Below are positions 1 to 7,261 of a DNA stretch of 31,359 nucleotides, one piece after another. The position numbers and the translations under genes were made by a program. The notes under the pieces are model-generated. The model saw nothing but the letters and a program-made list of their open reading frames with translations. It searched no databases and was not told where the DNA came from. The stretch is from contig JAFDJC010000029.1 in the NCBI GenBank assembly GCA_019307665.1, positions 1-31,359 on the forward strand. Direction: 5' to 3'. Numbering within the stretch: the stretch's first letter is position 1; the number at the start of each line of letters is the position of its first letter. This DNA comes from Deltaproteobacteria bacterium. Its GTDB lineage: Bacteria > Desulfobacterota > Desulfobacteria > Desulfobacterales > SURF-7.

Positions 1-1
1 T

Positions 2-631
2 ACGACATGTACGGCCAAGGACTGGATTGCGATAACGCTTGGCAAGCTTGACGGCATGATGGCTTTCAGTTCAGGCAAACTGAAGGTTGAAGGGGAAATG
101 GGGCTTCTTACCAAGGCGACACAGTTCTTCAAAAAATATACCCCTCCTTCAGCAGAAGGTCAGGTAGAAGAGAGGCAAGAGCTTCTGGCGCTTCATCAGG
201 TTCTTTCCATACCGCAGCGTTTTGCAACAGGTCCTGTTATGGGAAAATTCTTAAATGCTTTTAAAGAAAAGAAGATTATTGCAAACAAATGCCCGAAGTG
301 TGGAAGGCTTCAGCTTCCTCCAAGAGAGGTTTGCGCCCTATGTGTTGTACGCGCCGATGAATGGGTGGAGGTTGGCCCTGAAGGAGAAATCGCTACCTAT
401 GATATCGCTTACTATGCAAGTCCTGATCCTTTGACAGGAGAAAGCAGGGAGACGCCTTATTGCTCTGCGCATTTTCTTCTCGACGGATGCAAGGGGCATG
501 AAACCCTCTGGCATGAATTGAAGGGCGAGGATACTAAGAGGGTAAAGGAAGGCCTAAGGGTTCGCCCGGTCTGGAATGAAAATCGGATAGGTGCTATTAC
601 AGACATTAAATATTTTGAAATCATAGACTGA
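2..631 (+). CDS. SCP2-DUF35 fusion protein (acyl-CoA-binding, Zn ribbon/OB fold), 5' partial
   Basis: The reading frame is open to the left edge, so the gene starts before the window. The ATG at 56 is internal: residues encoded from base 2 (ending ITLGKLDGMMAFSSGKLKVE) align with the middle of the intact paralogue at 5119-5967. What remains is the tail of an SCP2 (sterol carrier) domain, then a DUF35 rubredoxin-like zinc ribbon (CPKCGRLQLPP, then CALC) and an OB fold ending in YFEIID. DUF35 proteins are known accessory subunits of thiolase-like enzymes (BbsA with BbsB in benzylsuccinate beta-oxidation; the DUF35 domain of ChsH2 with the Ltp2 aldolase in steroid side-chain breakdown). A role as partner of a thiolase-like protein in this operon is inferred. 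It is followed after 24 bp by a DUF35-MaoC gene, the same order as in the second module, where SCP2-DUF35 is followed by a lone DUF35 gene. Confidence 0.85.
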   Translation, partial: TTCTAKDWIAITLGKLDGMMAFSSGKLKVEGEMGLLTKATQFFKKYTPPSAEGQVEERQELLALHQVLSIPQRFATGPVMGKFLNAFKEKKIIANKCPKCGRLQLPPREVCALCVVRADEWVEVGPEGEIATYDIAYYASPDPLTGESRETPYCSAHFLLDGCKGHETLWHELKGEDTKRVKEGLRVRPVWNENRIGAITDIKYFEIID

Positions 632-655
632 TCTGAAGCATATAAAGGAGATACT

Positions 656-1558
656 ATGAGTACAGACAACCAAGACAGCTTTATAGTGGAAGGAAAACTC
701 GCACTTCCTTACCAGTATTTTGCAGGAGAAACAGGGAGCAGTTTTCTGATCAGCATAAGGGACGAAAAAAAGATAAAGGGCCTGAAATGCGAGAAATGCG
801 ACAAGGTTTTTGTTCCGCCCCGCTCTACATGTGAGCGCTGCTTTTCTGATATTTCGAAAAACTGGGTTGAGTTGAAAAACTCAGGAACCGTGACCGGATT
901 TACTGTTATCAGATACGAAGAACCGTATCAGCCGGTGAAACCGCCCTACATTCTTGCCCAGATCAAACTTGACGGTTCCGACACGCCGATCACCCATATT
1001 ATAAAGGGTGTACCGTTAAGCAAGATGGAAGTCGGTTTGAAAGTAAAAGCAGTATTTGCGAAAAAGAGCACATCGACTATTATGGATATCGACCACTTCA
1101 GGCCGGGAGGAAGCAAACCAAAAATCGAACTCGGTTATTCATATGACGAGCTTGAAGTCGGCATGTCAGCTTCTTTTACAAAGACAATATCCGAGACAGA
1201 TGTATACCTTTTTGCCGGAATTTCAGGAGATTTTAACCCAATGCACATGAACGAGGAGTTCGCAAAAATGACTCCCTTTGGCACCAGAATCGCTCACGGT
1301 GCGTTACCCCAGAGCTTGATCGCGCCGGTTCTCGGAATGAAACTACCGGGACTCGGAACTGTAGCTTTAGAGATAACAGTCCGTTTCAAGGCGCCGACTT
1401 ATTTTGGGGATACCATTACGGCAACTGGTGAAATAATTGAAAAACTCGAGAAAAAGCGCTGGGTAAGAATGTCTCTAAACTGGACAAACCAGAAGGATGA
1501 GCTTGTTGCAGAGGGGTTTGCCCTGGTGATACCGCCGACACCCTTGCCGGAAAAATAA
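656..1558 (+). CDS. DUF35-MaoC fusion protein (Zn ribbon/OB fold plus hot-dog enoyl-CoA hydratase)
   Basis: 300 residues, with AAGGAG six bases before the ATG. Residues about 1-148 are DUF35: zinc-ribbon cysteines C45, C48, C59 and C62, then an OB fold ending DIDHF. Residues about 160-298 are a MaoC-type hot-dog domain with the hydratase motif GDFNPMH, giving candidate catalytic D192 and H197, followed by RIAHG. MaoC domains hydrate trans-2-enoyl-CoA, usually to (R)-3-hydroxyacyl-CoA. The N-terminal half is a close paralogue of the free DUF35 protein at 5978-6442 (shared KLALPY.YFAG and KVFVPPR). In actinobacterial ChsH2 the two domains occur in the opposite order (MaoC first). Inferred role: a hydratase physically tied to a retro-aldol or thiolytic partner. 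The domain calls are strong; the substrate is unknown. Confidence 0.88.
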   Translation: MSTDNQDSFIVEGKLALPYQYFAGETGSSFLISIRDEKKIKGLKCEKCDKVFVPPRSTCERCFSDISKNWVELKNSGTVTGFTVIRYEEPYQPVKPPYILAQIKLDGSDTPITHIIKGVPLSKMEVGLKVKAVFAKKSTSTIMDIDHFRPGGSKPKIELGYSYDELEVGMSASFTKTISETDVYLFAGISGDFNPMHMNEEFAKMTPFGTRIAHGALPQSLIAPVLGMKLPGLGTVALEITVRFKAPTYFGDTITATGEIIEKLEKKRWVRMSLNWTNQKDELVAEGFALVIPPTPLPEK

Positions 1559-1594
1559 AGGGTGCAGACATATAATGCTATACAGGAGAAACTT

Positions 1595-2755
1595 ATGGCA
1601 AACGGAATTAAAACCACAGGATACCAGGAGTATTTTACAAAAGAGCACAACATGGTCCGGCGGGCTGTAAAGGAGTTTATTGATAAAGAAGTAAAACCAT
1701 TTATCGATGAGTGGGAAGAGGCTGGTGGATTTCCAAGAGAGATTTACAAAAAGGCCGCTGACATTGGAATTCTCGGAACAGGATATCCTGAAGAATACGG
1801 AGGAACTCCAGGAGATAATTTTTTTATGGTTGCAGTAGGCGAAGAGTTGATGCGCTCAACTTCAGGCGGATTTGCTGCAGGCCTGGGATCGCATAATATA
1901 GCATTGCCTCCTATTTTAAATTCAGGAACCGATGAGCAAAAGAAGCGTTTTATAGCTCCCGTTATTGCAGGTGACAGGATTGCTGCACTCGGTATAACAG
2001 AACCTGGCGGCGGATCAGATGTTGCCGGCATAAAAACGACTGCAGTATCAGACGGCGATCACTATATTGTGAATGGAAGCAAAACTTTTATCACCAACGG
2101 AAGACGCGCAGACCAGCTTACTTGCGCTGTCAGGACAGGCGGCGAAGGGGCGCACGGTATCAGTCTTCTCCTAATTGAGTCTGACACACCCGGCTATTCA
2201 GTTTCAGAGCCGCTTAAAAAAACCGGATGGTGGGCGTCCGACACAGCTGAGATCTATTTTGACGACTGTCGTGTTCCAAAAGAAAATCTTATCGGCGAAG
2301 AGAACCAGGGTTTTTACGGGATAATGGCTAATTTTCAGGCAGAGCGACTGTCTCTTGCTATTATGGCGAACATAACAGCACGCATGGCACTTGAAGAATC
2401 TATTAAATATGCAAAAGAGAGACAGGTGTTCGGCAAACCAATCATGGGATTTCAGGTCAACCGGCATAAGATTGTGGATATGGCAACACTAATAGAGGCA
2501 AGTACGGAGTTTACTTACCGTGTGGCGGCAAAAATGGATGCCGGTGTTGATCAGATAAAGGAAGTATCCATGGCCAAGAACTTTGCCTGTGATGTCAGTG
2601 ACAAAGTCACGTATGATGCTGTGCAGATATTCGGCGGATACGGTTATATGCGGGGATATATTGTTGAACGGCTATACAGGGACAACAGAATTTTGTCAAT
2701 AGGCGGCGGTACGACTGAAATAATGAAGGAGATTATTACAAAGCTGATGTTGTGA
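1595..2755 (+). CDS. acyl-CoA dehydrogenase, IVD/LCAD-like catalytic base position
   Basis: 386 residues from the ATG at 1595, chosen because AGGAG lies six bases upstream; an in-frame GTG at 1562 has no ribosome site. Family signatures are ALGITEPGGGSD (FAD/substrate loop), KTFITNG, the arginine segment ERQVFGKPI and the C-terminal IFGGYGYMRGY. The usual MCAD-type glutamate before GT near the C-terminus is glycine here (GGGTTEIM). An AER motif at E250 sits where isovaleryl-CoA and long-chain acyl-CoA dehydrogenases carry their base, so the enzyme is probably active on a branched or bulky acyl-CoA. It would catalyse alpha,beta-dehydrogenation of the CoA ester and pass electrons to ETF. It lies 36 bp after the DUF35-MaoC gene, inside the catabolic operon. 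Confidence 0.92.
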   Translation: MANGIKTTGYQEYFTKEHNMVRRAVKEFIDKEVKPFIDEWEEAGGFPREIYKKAADIGILGTGYPEEYGGTPGDNFFMVAVGEELMRSTSGGFAAGLGSHNIALPPILNSGTDEQKKRFIAPVIAGDRIAALGITEPGGGSDVAGIKTTAVSDGDHYIVNGSKTFITNGRRADQLTCAVRTGGEGAHGISLLLIESDTPGYSVSEPLKKTGWWASDTAEIYFDDCRVPKENLIGEENQGFYGIMANFQAERLSLAIMANITARMALEESIKYAKERQVFGKPIMGFQVNRHKIVDMATLIEASTEFTYRVAAKMDAGVDQIKEVSMAKNFACDVSDKVTYDAVQIFGGYGYMRGYIVERLYRDNRILSIGGGTTEIMKEIITKLML

Positions 2756-2790
2756 GATTAGGATTAAGGTTAGGATTAGGATAAAGATAA
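2756..2790. repeat. AGGATTA-type simple repeat between acyl-CoA dehydrogenase and thiolase-like gene
   Basis: Directly after the acyl-CoA dehydrogenase stop the DNA is a degenerate run of AGGATTA, AGGTTA and GATAAA units, ending near 2790. It occupies the place where the start of the next gene would be expected and has no visible ribosome-binding site. A related GGTTAG-type tandem repeat lies at 15939-15971. Confidence 0.6.
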
Positions 2791-2837
2791 AGAAGATTAA
2801 AAACGAACCTGATATTTGGTATCAACGATTTCAGGCG

Positions 2838-3905
2838 ATGCTTTTTGACTGTTTTGAGTCGATCATAATACAGACAGGTGTGACATTTGATATGGAAAAA
2901 GGGATAAGGAATGTTGTCACCTGTTCTGATGATGTTTTTGACGCAAGGACCATTTCAGATAACGGCATGACGGATGTTGTGGGCGCTCATTACCGTGGTG
3001 AGGAGAAGATGGCACAGGATGGAATCAACGGCCTTGGTTATGGCATGTCCTGTATTCTATCCGGTCATGATGACCTGATTCTTCTTTTGGGCCACTGTAA
3101 AGAATCGCAACCAGAAAGCCGGCGAATGTGTACAAATTTAGCGTTTGACCCTTTTTACTGCAGGCCGGTTGGTCTTGATTTTGTTAACGCAAGTGCGCTT
3201 CAGGCAAGGGCGTATATGCAGAAATCAGGAGTTACCGACGAGCATCTTGCAAAAATTGTAAAAAGGTCACGTGAGAACGGAGCAAAAAATAGGTTTGCAC
3301 GCGACAATGATATGGTTACATTGGATGATGTGATGAACTCTCCAATGCTATCTGATCCAGTACGGGAACTTCATCAGTATCCGGTTACAGACTGGTCCGT
3401 GGGAATGCTTCTTTGCTGCGAGGAGCGGGCTCACGAATTTACAGATAAACCGGTCTGGCTGACAGGTTTCGGCAGCACCATGGACAGTTATTTTTTAGGT
3501 GACAGAGACTTGAAATCCAATTTTGCACTCAAAAAAGCTGCGGCCAGAGCATATCAGATGGCGGGCGTGAAAAATCCTGTTGATGAATTTGATGTTGTCG
3601 AACTGAATGATGCATGTGCCTACCAGTTGCCTATGTGGGCCGAAGGCTTAGGGCTTGCAGAAGAGGGCAAAGGCGGTCAATGGCTCGATTCCAATGGCAT
3701 GGAAAAACAGAACGTGAACCTTTCCGGCGGGATGCTGAACGGCAATCCGATTATGCTGGGAGGTCTTGCCCGGGCTGTTGAATGCGTGCTTCAACTAAGG
3801 GGAGAAGCAGAGGAACGTCAGGTAGACGGCGCTGCCAGGGCGGTTGCTCATGGAACAACAGGCGCGGCAGGACAGCACCATGCAGTGATAATACTTGAGA
3901 AGTGA
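2838..3905 (+). CDS. thiolase-like protein A, N-terminally truncated
   Basis: 355 residues of the thiolase/SCP-x superfamily: VVTCSDD near residue 27, NASALQAR in the middle, FDVVELNDA, and NLSGGMLNGNPIMLGG near the C-terminus. Family members and the neighbour at 3916 begin with a first beta strand of the type VGIVGIGETKF. That strand is missing here. Codons just upstream of the first ATG (WYQRFQA) look homologous and in frame, but the frame back to its stop at 2745 has no ATG, GTG or TTG and runs into a simple repeat. No good ribosome site precedes 2838. The gene may be decaying or may use a late start. The catalytic His of the thiolase GHP motif is Asn (GNPIM), and the C-terminal CxG cysteine is absent, so classical thiolysis is doubtful; an aldolase-like or structural role beside a DUF35 partner is possible. 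Confidence 0.75.
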   Translation: MLFDCFESIIIQTGVTFDMEKGIRNVVTCSDDVFDARTISDNGMTDVVGAHYRGEEKMAQDGINGLGYGMSCILSGHDDLILLLGHCKESQPESRRMCTNLAFDPFYCRPVGLDFVNASALQARAYMQKSGVTDEHLAKIVKRSRENGAKNRFARDNDMVTLDDVMNSPMLSDPVRELHQYPVTDWSVGMLLCCEERAHEFTDKPVWLTGFGSTMDSYFLGDRDLKSNFALKKAAARAYQMAGVKNPVDEFDVVELNDACAYQLPMWAEGLGLAEEGKGGQWLDSNGMEKQNVNLSGGMLNGNPIMLGGLARAVECVLQLRGEAEERQVDGAARAVAHGTTGAAGQHHAVIILEK

Positions 3906-3915
3906 GGTGTGAATT

Positions 3916-5109
3916 ATGGGTTATGGAAAAAAGAACAGAAATGTCGGCATTGTCGGTATTGGTGAGACAAAGTTCTCCAGCCATAGAGAGGATGTAAACC
4001 AGCCTGAGATGCTCCATGAGGCTGTGAGGGAAGCGCTCGATGATGCAGGTCTTTCAATAGACGATATCGATTGTACGGTTCACGGGAACATGGAACTCTT
4101 TGAAATGGTTCATCAACCTGATTTATGGCATACTCTGGGTTCCGGCGCTTTAGGAAAAAATGCGTTTAGGCTGACAACCGGCGGCACAACCGGGGGTACA
4201 CTCGTGGCAGCGGCTGACAATTTGGTCGCTTCAGGAATGTATGACACGGTTTTGGCCATCGGATTTGAAAAATTACAGGAAGGCCACACAACAGGCGGAA
4301 TCACCAACATGGCTGATCCGTTATGGGCGAGGAAGCTTCAGTCAGGGGCGCTTACCGATCAGCCGGCGGTAAAGCTTATTGAAGAATTCGGCGAAGAAAG
4401 GGCCAGAAATGCAGCCATGATGTACAGGATTATGATGGACAAGCATGCGTGTCTGAACCCCAATTCTCACCGCGCCTTTGGTCTTGAATGGGATCAGATG
4501 GATGACCTGATTAAAAACTCTCCGCCGCTTATCGGAGACCTTAGACTGATTCATATGTGTTCACAGTCTGATGGCGCATGTGCCATGATTTTTGCGTCAG
4601 AAGAAAAAGCAAAGGAAATAACGGACACGCCGGTATGGGTCAGGGATCATATAACTGTTCACAGGGAGGAGACTCTTAACCTGTGCAACAATTATTATCC
4701 TAATGAGACAACCCACAGGTTTGCTGCGGAAAAGCTTTATGAGAGGAGTGGCATTGAGAATCCGCTTGAATATTTCGACGTGTTTGAAATGTATGATCCG
4801 TCTGCATGGTGGGGTGTGGACTGGCTGAGAGATTTTTTTCTTCTTGAAGGAGACGAGCATCTTAAACTTGTGGAGGAAAAAGAGATCATGATAGATGGGA
4901 AAATGCCGATTAATCCGTCAGGTGGCGTTATAGCGGCAAATCCCATAGGAGCGACAGCCATGGTCAGGGTTGCGGAAGCTGCAAAGCAAGTACGGGGGAA
5001 TGCAGGACCGCACCAGATTCCACGGCCCGTCAATCATGCGCTGGCGTCTTCGTTCGGTGGAACCATGTGGACGGTGCTCTTCATGCTTGAAAAGGAACTC
5101 GACTGGTAG
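3916..5109 (+). CDS. thiolase-like protein B (non-classical thiolase/aldolase superfamily)
   Basis: 397 residues, full length, with a GAGGTG ribosome site before the ATG, 10 bp after gene A. The first strand is VGIVGIGETKF, followed by LDDAGLSIDDID and a TTGGTTGGT glycine stretch at about residues 90-100. The C-terminal block NPSGGVIAANPIGATA shows Asn where thiolases have the GHP histidine. The last motif, SSFGGTMW, lacks the CxG cysteine. Such changes occur in SCP-x/Ltp2-type members that perform retro-aldol cleavage with a DUF35 partner, and four DUF35 domains are encoded around it. Inferred: with A and/or a DUF35 subunit it forms the C-C-cleaving or condensing enzyme of this pathway. Superfamily assignment is firm; the reaction is not. 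Confidence 0.85.
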   Translation: MGYGKKNRNVGIVGIGETKFSSHREDVNQPEMLHEAVREALDDAGLSIDDIDCTVHGNMELFEMVHQPDLWHTLGSGALGKNAFRLTTGGTTGGTLVAAADNLVASGMYDTVLAIGFEKLQEGHTTGGITNMADPLWARKLQSGALTDQPAVKLIEEFGEERARNAAMMYRIMMDKHACLNPNSHRAFGLEWDQMDDLIKNSPPLIGDLRLIHMCSQSDGACAMIFASEEKAKEITDTPVWVRDHITVHREETLNLCNNYYPNETTHRFAAEKLYERSGIENPLEYFDVFEMYDPSAWWGVDWLRDFFLLEGDEHLKLVEEKEIMIDGKMPINPSGGVIAANPIGATAMVRVAEAAKQVRGNAGPHQIPRPVNHALASSFGGTMWTVLFMLEKELDW

Positions 5110-5118
5110 GGGGAAGTT

Positions 5119-5967
5119 ATGAGCGAATATTTTGGTGTAAAAGTAGAAGACATTTTCGATACGATGAAGGAGCGTTTCAGACCCGAGGGCGCTGTGGGAG
5201 TCAACACATCTTTCGGTTATGATATAAAAGATATCGGCATGTGGAAGCTTGAAATCAGCGGCGGGGAGATGAGCCTTGAAAAAAAGGATGCGCTTTCCGG
5301 CTGTGATGTTATCATGCATGCTGATGCTAATACATTTGTCGGTGTTAATATTGGTAAGATTGACGGAATGGAGATGATCACTGCCGGCAAGACGAAGATC
5401 GACGGTGATATGATGACATTCGGGATAACGGCGAAACTGTTTAGAAGGTTTACTCCTCCGGGAGAGCAGGTTGAACCCGAGCAGGAACTTATTCGCTTGA
5501 ACAGAACAATATCCGTAAAGCAGAAATTTGCAACAGGTCCTGTAATGGGAAAATTCCTGAAGGGGTTAAAAGAGAAAAAAATTCTTGCCATTAAATGTCC
5601 TGAGTGCGGCAGGCTTCAGTCTCCCCCCAGGGAAGTCTGTGCGATCTGTAGAGTCAGGAACGAAGAATGGGTCGAGATCGGACCCGGCGGCGAGATGAGA
5701 ATGATGGAATACTGTTTTTATGCAAGTCCTGATCCGCTTACCGGTGAAAGCAGGGAAACCCCATACGGCGCCATAGGGATACTTCTTGAAGGATGCAAAG
5801 ATGAGGAAGTTTTCTGGCACCTTTTAAACCCTGAACAGCTTGATAAGGTTGAGATGGGTAGCGTGCTTGGATCCAAGGTTAAAAACGGCACCCGATTGCG
5901 ACCTGTATGGGCTGAAAACCGCACCGGAAGTGTTGGCGATATAAAGTATTTCGAAATTGATGAATAA
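5119..5967 (+). CDS. SCP2-DUF35 fusion protein (second copy, complete)
   Basis: 282 residues, with GGGGGAAG just before the ATG and 9 bp after thiolase-like B. Residues 1 to about 110 match the SCP2 lipid-carrier fold (FRPEGAVGVNTSFGYDI, then a core of the type GKIDGMEMITAGKTKIDGD). About 115-282 is DUF35, with zinc-ribbon cysteines C160, C163, C174 and C177 and a terminal OB fold ending KYFEI. It is the complete paralogue of the truncated gene at the left edge; it has an extra segment near residues 236-255 (LNPEQLDKVEMGSVLG) that the first copy lacks. SCP2 domains bind fatty acyl-CoA or sterols, so the fusion suggests delivery of a hydrophobic CoA ester to a thiolase-like active site. That role is inferred. 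Confidence 0.88.
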   Translation: MSEYFGVKVEDIFDTMKERFRPEGAVGVNTSFGYDIKDIGMWKLEISGGEMSLEKKDALSGCDVIMHADANTFVGVNIGKIDGMEMITAGKTKIDGDMMTFGITAKLFRRFTPPGEQVEPEQELIRLNRTISVKQKFATGPVMGKFLKGLKEKKILAIKCPECGRLQSPPREVCAICRVRNEEWVEIGPGGEMRMMEYCFYASPDPLTGESRETPYGAIGILLEGCKDEEVFWHLLNPEQLDKVEMGSVLGSKVKNGTRLRPVWAENRTGSVGDIKYFEIDE

Positions 5968-5977
5968 GGAGAACGCC

Positions 5978-6442
5978 ATGAGACAAGATTTTGATACAAG
6001 TGACTGCTATACGATTGATGGGAAACTGGCACTTCCGTATTCATATTTTGCAGGTCGTGTCGGCAGTAAGTTTATTACAACTCTTAGAGATGAGAAGAAA
6101 ATCATGGGTGTCCGGTGCGAAACATGCGGGAAGGTTTTTGTGCCGCCGCGCCAGACCTGTGAGAAGTGCATGGAGGATATCAGGGATAAGTGGGTAGATC
6201 TCGGAAATTCAGGTGAGCTTGTGAACTATACGGTTGTGAGATATAACGACGGGCACCTGCCCAGAAAGGCGCCTTTTGTACTGGCAATGATTAAACTTGA
6301 TGGAGCCGATACACCGATAGTGCATATTCTGGAGGGGATTGGTTTTGAGAAAATTGAAATCGGCATGAAGGTGAAGGCTGTATTTGCGGAAGAAACCACC
6401 AATACAATACTTGATATTGACCACTTTGAACCAGTACAATGA
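5978..6442 (+). CDS. DUF35 zinc-ribbon/OB-fold protein
   Basis: 154 residues. The start at 5978 is chosen because AAGGAGA lies just upstream and the resulting N-terminus lines up with the paralogue at 656; an ATG at 5957 overlaps the previous gene and has no ribosome site. Zinc-ribbon cysteines are C47, C50, C61 and C64 (VRCETCGKVFVPPR, then CEKC). The OB fold ends TILDIDHF. It is nearly the DUF35 half of the DUF35-MaoC protein without the hydratase domain. Likely a small accessory subunit of a thiolase-like enzyme in this operon, comparable in architecture to BbsA. It is followed 13 bp later by an enoyl-CoA hydratase gene, so the hydratase function fused in module 1 is a separate gene here. 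Confidence 0.88.
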   Translation: MRQDFDTSDCYTIDGKLALPYSYFAGRVGSKFITTLRDEKKIMGVRCETCGKVFVPPRQTCEKCMEDIRDKWVDLGNSGELVNYTVVRYNDGHLPRKAPFVLAMIKLDGADTPIVHILEGIGFEKIEIGMKVKAVFAEETTNTILDIDHFEPVQ

Positions 6443-6455
6443 AACGGAGAAGATG

Positions 6456-7259
6456 ATGGCACTATCTTATGAGAAAAAAAATGGAATCGCTTATCTGACA
6501 TTGAATCGTCCGGAGGCGCATAATGCGGTAGACCCTGAGACGGTTTTGGAACTTATTGATGCATGGGAGGATTACAGGGATGATGCCGGCATGCGCTGTG
6601 CGATTGTTACCGGGCAGGGGGATCAAACGTTTTGCTCAGGCGCCGATCTCGGTAAACTGATTCCTCTTTTTACAGGGGCGAAAACACCGGAAACAGATGC
6701 TGACAAGCAGATTCAACAAAACCCGCTCCTCGCGCAAAAAGCGTTTTTAAGGGACTTTGAACTTTATAAACCTGTCATTGCTGCAGTAAATGGACATGCA
6801 ATTGCAGGAGGTTTGGAGCTTCTTTACGCTACCGATATCAGAATTGCCGCAGAAAATGCAAAATTCGGTCTTCAGGAAGTAAAATGGGCAATCTTTCCCA
6901 TGGGAGGATCGAGCGTGAAACTGCCGAGACAGCTTCCATATGCGAGAGCAATGGAGATTCTTCTTACAGGAGAATTGATGGATGCAAAGGAGGCGCTGCA
7001 GTATGGGTTTGTAAACCGTGTACTTCCCCAGGATAAAGTCATGGAGGAGGCGGAAAGAGTAGCGAATATTATCGTGAAAAACGGTCCCATGGCAGTAACC
7101 GCCATAAAGAAAGCTGTGCTTGAAAATATCGGCCTTACATTAAAAGATGGGCTTGCAAAAGAGATGGAGATTGCAATCCCTGTGTTTTTGAGTAAAGATG
7201 CCCAGGAAGGCCCCAGGGCATTTAAGGAGAAAAGAGAACCGGAATATAAGGGTAAATAA
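6456..7259 (+). CDS. enoyl-CoA hydratase/isomerase (crotonase family)
   Basis: 267 residues from the ATG at 6456, with GGAGA about five bases upstream (the adjacent ATG at 6453 is possible; an in-frame ATG at 6384 lies within the previous gene). Both oxyanion-hole segments are present: FCSGADL at 60-65 and GHAIAGGLEL at 113-122. Both crotonase acid/base glutamates are present: E121 in GGLEL and E141 in GLQEVKW. This fits hydration of 2-enoyl-CoA to (S)-3-hydroxyacyl-CoA, although crotonases also include isomerases, ring hydrolases and thioesterases. Only 2 bp separate it from the reductase gene downstream, indicating translational coupling. The substrate is unknown. Confidence 0.92.
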   Translation: MALSYEKKNGIAYLTLNRPEAHNAVDPETVLELIDAWEDYRDDAGMRCAIVTGQGDQTFCSGADLGKLIPLFTGAKTPETDADKQIQQNPLLAQKAFLRDFELYKPVIAAVNGHAIAGGLELLYATDIRIAAENAKFGLQEVKWAIFPMGGSSVKLPRQLPYARAMEILLTGELMDAKEALQYGFVNRVLPQDKVMEEAERVANIIVKNGPMAVTAIKKAVLENIGLTLKDGLAKEMEIAIPVFLSKDAQEGPRAFKEKREPEYKGK

Positions 7260-7261
7260 TA

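Noticed and set aside
4918..5591. Long antisense open frames opposite thiolase-like B and SCP2-DUF35
   Set aside because: They lie within strongly supported genes, have no ribosome site and show no family signature.
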